A DNA stretch of 64,000 nucleotides from Paraburkholderia xenovorans LB400 (lineage in GTDB: Bacteria; Pseudomonadota; Gammaproteobacteria; Burkholderiales; Burkholderiaceae), in the NCBI RefSeq assembly GCF_000013645.1, contig NC_007953.1, positions 1 to 64,000 of the forward strand. The letters are read 5' to 3'. The first letter of the stretch is position 1, and each line of letters begins with the position of its first letter. The notes beneath the pieces are model-generated. The model saw only the letters and a program-made list of their open reading frames with translations, had not been told where the DNA came from and did not search any database. A program made the position numbers and the translations under genes. Below are positions 61,778 to 64,000 of the stretch, in pieces.

Positions 61778-63175
61778 GTGATCGAGCAGTGGCGGGAAAC
61801 CTTGCGCGCGGTACACGGCGTGGAATCGAAATACAAGCGGCTGGTCAAGGCGATCGCAGGCGACATTGAAAACGCGTCGTTGCCGGCCGGCGCGCGCCTG
61901 CCGCCGCAGCGCGACGTCGCCGCGGAACTGGCGATCAGCGTGCAGACGGTCACCAACGCCTACAAGGAACTGGAGCGGCAAGGGCTGATCCGCTGCGAGG
62001 TGGGACGCGGCAGCTTCGTGACGGCGCGCGTCACCGAAACCATGTCGAGCTATATGCTCGACACCGCCGAGCGCTCGGTGGTCGACTTTTCGATTGCCCG
62101 GATCATTCATACGGCGGAGCACGACGCGATGTGGCGCAAAGTGTGCGCGACGCTTTCCACGATCGACGACCAGCCGTGGATTCGCGCGTTCCGGCCCATC
62201 GCGGGCTTCGAGCACCACCGTCAGGCCGGTATCGCGTGGCTCGCGTCATTGGGGATGCCGGCTTCCGCGGATACGCTGCTCGTCACGAATGGCGCCGCGC
62301 ACGGCATTTTTCTGGCGCTGGCCTCGACAGTGGGGCCGGGCGACACGGTGTTGTGCGAAGGCCTGACCGATCACGGCGTGATCGGCTCGGCCAACGTCCT
62401 GGGTTTTACGCTGAAGGGCCTTGAAATCGACGAATACGGCATTCATCCCGAACACTTCGAGGAGATGTGCGATAGCGAGCGCATCACGGCGCTCGTGTGC
62501 ACGCCGACGCTGAACAATCCGACGGTCGCGCTGATGCCCGACTCGCGGCGCCGCGCGATTGCGAGAATCGCCGAGCGCTACGGCGTGTACGTGATCGAGG
62601 ACGACGTCTACGGCCCCTTGCCGGCCAAAGCCGCGACGCCGATTTCCAGCCTGATTCCGGATCTGTCGTTCTATTGCACGAGTCTGACCAAGTCGGTCAT
62701 GACCGGGTTGCGGATCGGCTATCTCGCCACGCCGCGGCGGCTTGCGCTACGCGCCGAAAGCGTGCTGCGGGTGAGCAGCTGGATGGCGACTTCGCCGATG
62801 GCCGAAGTCGCCACGCGCTGGATTGCCGATGGAACCGCCGCGCGGCTCGTGGAAATACAGCGCGAACGGCTGGGGCGGCGTCAGGTGCAATTGCAGAAAA
62901 CGCTTGGCAAGTATGTGCTCGGCGCGCATCCGCAGGCGTTGTCCGCGTGGCTGCGGGTGCCCGATCACTGGCGCACGGACCGTCTGGTGAAGGAACTGCG
63001 CAATCGCGATATCGCGGTGACATCGCCCGATCCTTTTCTGGTGCGGGACGCGGACCGGCCGAATGCCGTGCGCGTTTGCGTGGGCGCCGAGGTTGGCGAA
63101 GAGACCTATCAGAGCGCGCTGGAAACGATGCTCGACGTATTCGAACAATATCCGCAAGTGCACGATTTCGCGTGA
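61778..63175 (+). CDS. MocR-type (GntR-aminotransferase) PLP-dependent regulator
   Basis: 465 aa. N-terminal GntR winged helix (residues about 15-80: AGDIENASLPAGARLPPQRDVAAELAISVQTVTNAYKELERQGLIRCEVGRGSFV), then an aminotransferase-like domain with the PLP lysine in CTSLTKSVMTGLRIGYL. MocR proteins sense metabolites through PLP and often control the adjacent catabolic operon. The following gene resembles EutB of hydroxyectoine use, and that pathway is controlled by a MocR regulator (EnuR) in other bacteria, so this may be an EnuR-like protein. GTG start with GGAGG upstream. Confidence 0.88.
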   Translation: MIEQWRETLRAVHGVESKYKRLVKAIAGDIENASLPAGARLPPQRDVAAELAISVQTVTNAYKELERQGLIRCEVGRGSFVTARVTETMSSYMLDTAERSVVDFSIARIIHTAEHDAMWRKVCATLSTIDDQPWIRAFRPIAGFEHHRQAGIAWLASLGMPASADTLLVTNGAAHGIFLALASTVGPGDTVLCEGLTDHGVIGSANVLGFTLKGLEIDEYGIHPEHFEEMCDSERITALVCTPTLNNPTVALMPDSRRRAIARIAERYGVYVIEDDVYGPLPAKAATPISSLIPDLSFYCTSLTKSVMTGLRIGYLATPRRLALRAESVLRVSSWMATSPMAEVATRWIADGTAARLVEIQRERLGRRQVQLQKTLGKYVLGAHPQALSAWLRVPDHWRTDRLVKELRNRDIAVTSPDPFLVRDADRPNAVRVCVGAEVGEETYQSALETMLDVFEQYPQVHDFA

Positions 63176-63211
63176 CGTGGATCGGCTCTTGCGTGACCTG
63201 TCTGAAATGAA

Positions 63212-63221
63212 CTAGGACAAT
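63212..63221 (+). promoter_or_regulatory. Copy of CTAGGACAAT upstream of the eutB-like gene
   Basis: Exact 10-bp match to 61679-61688. It lies about 140 bp before the eutB-like start and is followed by an AT-rich stretch (TCGTTTTTTAGAACATTAG) that could contain the promoter. Confidence 0.45.
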
Positions 63222-63363
63222 GGAAATCGTTTTTTAGAACATTAGACTGGGCCGGACTGAGAACGATGCGGCCGCCTCTCACGTATCCCCCGGGTGCGTT
63301 TGTCGGGCGAACAGGCAGGGGCGGCAGCATCGGAATCGAACCTTTTCGAGCAGAGCCGAGTTC

Positions 63364-64000
63364 ATGTCCGTTCCTTCGCTGGCCGATCTATCGTTAGCCG
63401 ATGTCTACCGCGCACGCCGCCGTATCGAGGGGCGTGTGCGCCATGCGCCGCTCGTCGAATCGCAGAGCCTGTCGGCGCTCGCGGGCGTGCCGGTGTTTCT
63501 CAAACTCGAAACCGTGCAGCCGACTGGCAGCTTCAAGGTGCGCGGCGCGACAAACGCGCTCGGTCATCTCGCCGAACAGGGCTGCCGGAAAGTCGTGACC
63601 GCGTCGACGGGCAATCACGGGCGCGCGGTTGCGCATGCGGCCCGCACGCTCGGTATCGACGCGACGGTCTGCATGTCGGCGCTCGTGCCGGCCAATAAGG
63701 TCGACGCGGTGCGCGCGCTCGGCGCGCACGTGCGGATTGTCGGCAAAAGCCAGGACGAGGCCGAGCACGATGCGTTGAGACTGGTACGCGAAGAAGGCTT
63801 CGCTTATGTTCCGCCGTTCGACGATCCCCATGTGATCGCCGGTCAGGCGACGATCGGTCTGGAAATCGTCGAGGCGTTGCCGGATGTAGCCAACATCGTC
63901 GTGCCGCTATCGGGCGGCGGCCTGTTCGCGGGCGTCGCGTTCGCCGCCAGAAGCGCGAATCGCGCGATCGGCCTGACCGGCGTGACGATGGCGCGCGGTG
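63364..64000 (+). CDS. eutB: Threonine dehydratase-like PLP enzyme, EutB type (3' end outside the window)
   Basis: First 212 codons of a fold type II PLP enzyme. PLP lysine K58 lies in TGSFKVRGATNAL, with TASTGNHGRA and the phosphate-binding VVPLSGGGLFAG. PPFDDPHVIAGQATIGLEIVE and the end GVTMARG resemble EutB, the dehydratase of hydroxyectoine breakdown, more than biosynthetic IlvA. A generic serine/threonine dehydratase remains possible. The gene runs off the right edge. The MocR gene 188 bp upstream is its likely regulator. Confidence 0.72.
   Translation, partial: MSVPSLADLSLADVYRARRRIEGRVRHAPLVESQSLSALAGVPVFLKLETVQPTGSFKVRGATNALGHLAEQGCRKVVTASTGNHGRAVAHAARTLGIDATVCMSALVPANKVDAVRALGAHVRIVGKSQDEAEHDALRLVREEGFAYVPPFDDPHVIAGQATIGLEIVEALPDVANIVVPLSGGGLFAGVAFAARSANRAIGLTGVTMARG

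Noticed and set aside
1..64000. CRISPR arrays, tRNA, rRNA, prophage genes
   Set aside because: No regularly spaced repeats, cloverleaf-like sequences, rRNA words or phage structural genes were noticed on reading either strand; a tRNAscan/CRISPR search was not possible.

Overview
The window reads as a chromosomal segment of a high-GC beta-proteobacterium of the Burkholderia/Paraburkholderia group. The support is a GC-rich, densely coded genome, a classical Burkholderiales trimeric porin, many LysR regulators, a form I CO dehydrogenase cluster next to an RcoM-type regulator, and an N-type ATP synthase operon in the order atpDCQRBEFAG. All identifications come from reading protein motifs by eye; no database search was run.

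Layout. 0.4-2.2 kb: a membrane di-iron fatty acid hydroxylase-like protein and a YqcI/YcgG protein. 2.7-9.2 kb: a 5-oxoproline cassette (fused 5-oxoprolinase, DUF969 and DUF979 membrane proteins, LysR). 9.4-12.3 kb: porin and a soluble chemotaxis transducer. 12.4-17.4 kb: LysR, EamA exporter, SDR and FAD monooxygenase, with decayed fragments of a LysR gene and of rarA. 17.7-24.2 kb: a DosP-like GGDEF-EAL protein, then a CqsA/LqsA-type autoinducer synthase facing a response regulator/histidine kinase pair, a candidate alpha-hydroxyketone quorum-sensing system. 24.8-28.6 kb: an IS5-family element inserted in codon 5 of an outer-membrane protein gene (target duplication and both ends resolved), then an IS481-family element. 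28.9-34.0 kb: a methyltransferase, a DUF899/HTH/beta-propeller group and a hypothetical membrane protein.

34.2-43.9 kb: the CO oxidation region. RcoM (PAS-heme-LytTR) is divergent from coxMSL-coxG-coxD-coxE-coxF-mocA. CoxL carries the form I active-site loop with the Cu-binding Cys. The intergenic region has phased LytTR-like repeats and, just before the coxM ribosome binding site, a long palindrome. 44.4-49.2 kb: NiCoT transporter, a NikR homologue lacking two of the four canonical nickel ligands, a DUF2946 protein and a TonB-dependent receptor.

49.3-61.2 kb (minus strand): thirteen almost contiguous or overlapping genes, phaC, maoC-pta, ackA, fabI and then a complete N-ATPase. Upstream of phaC is a perfect FNR/ANR box with a -10-like hexamer at class II spacing, suggesting one low-oxygen operon joining polyhydroxyalkanoate synthesis, acetyl phosphate/acetate metabolism, enoyl reduction and a probably Na+-translocating ATPase. 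61.8 kb to the end: a MocR-type regulator and the start of an EutB-like PLP dehydratase (cut by the window end).

Taken together, much of the right half suits energy supply when oxygen or organic carbon is scarce: CO oxidation, an ion-pumping ATPase and carbon-storage turnover. That overall reading is inference.
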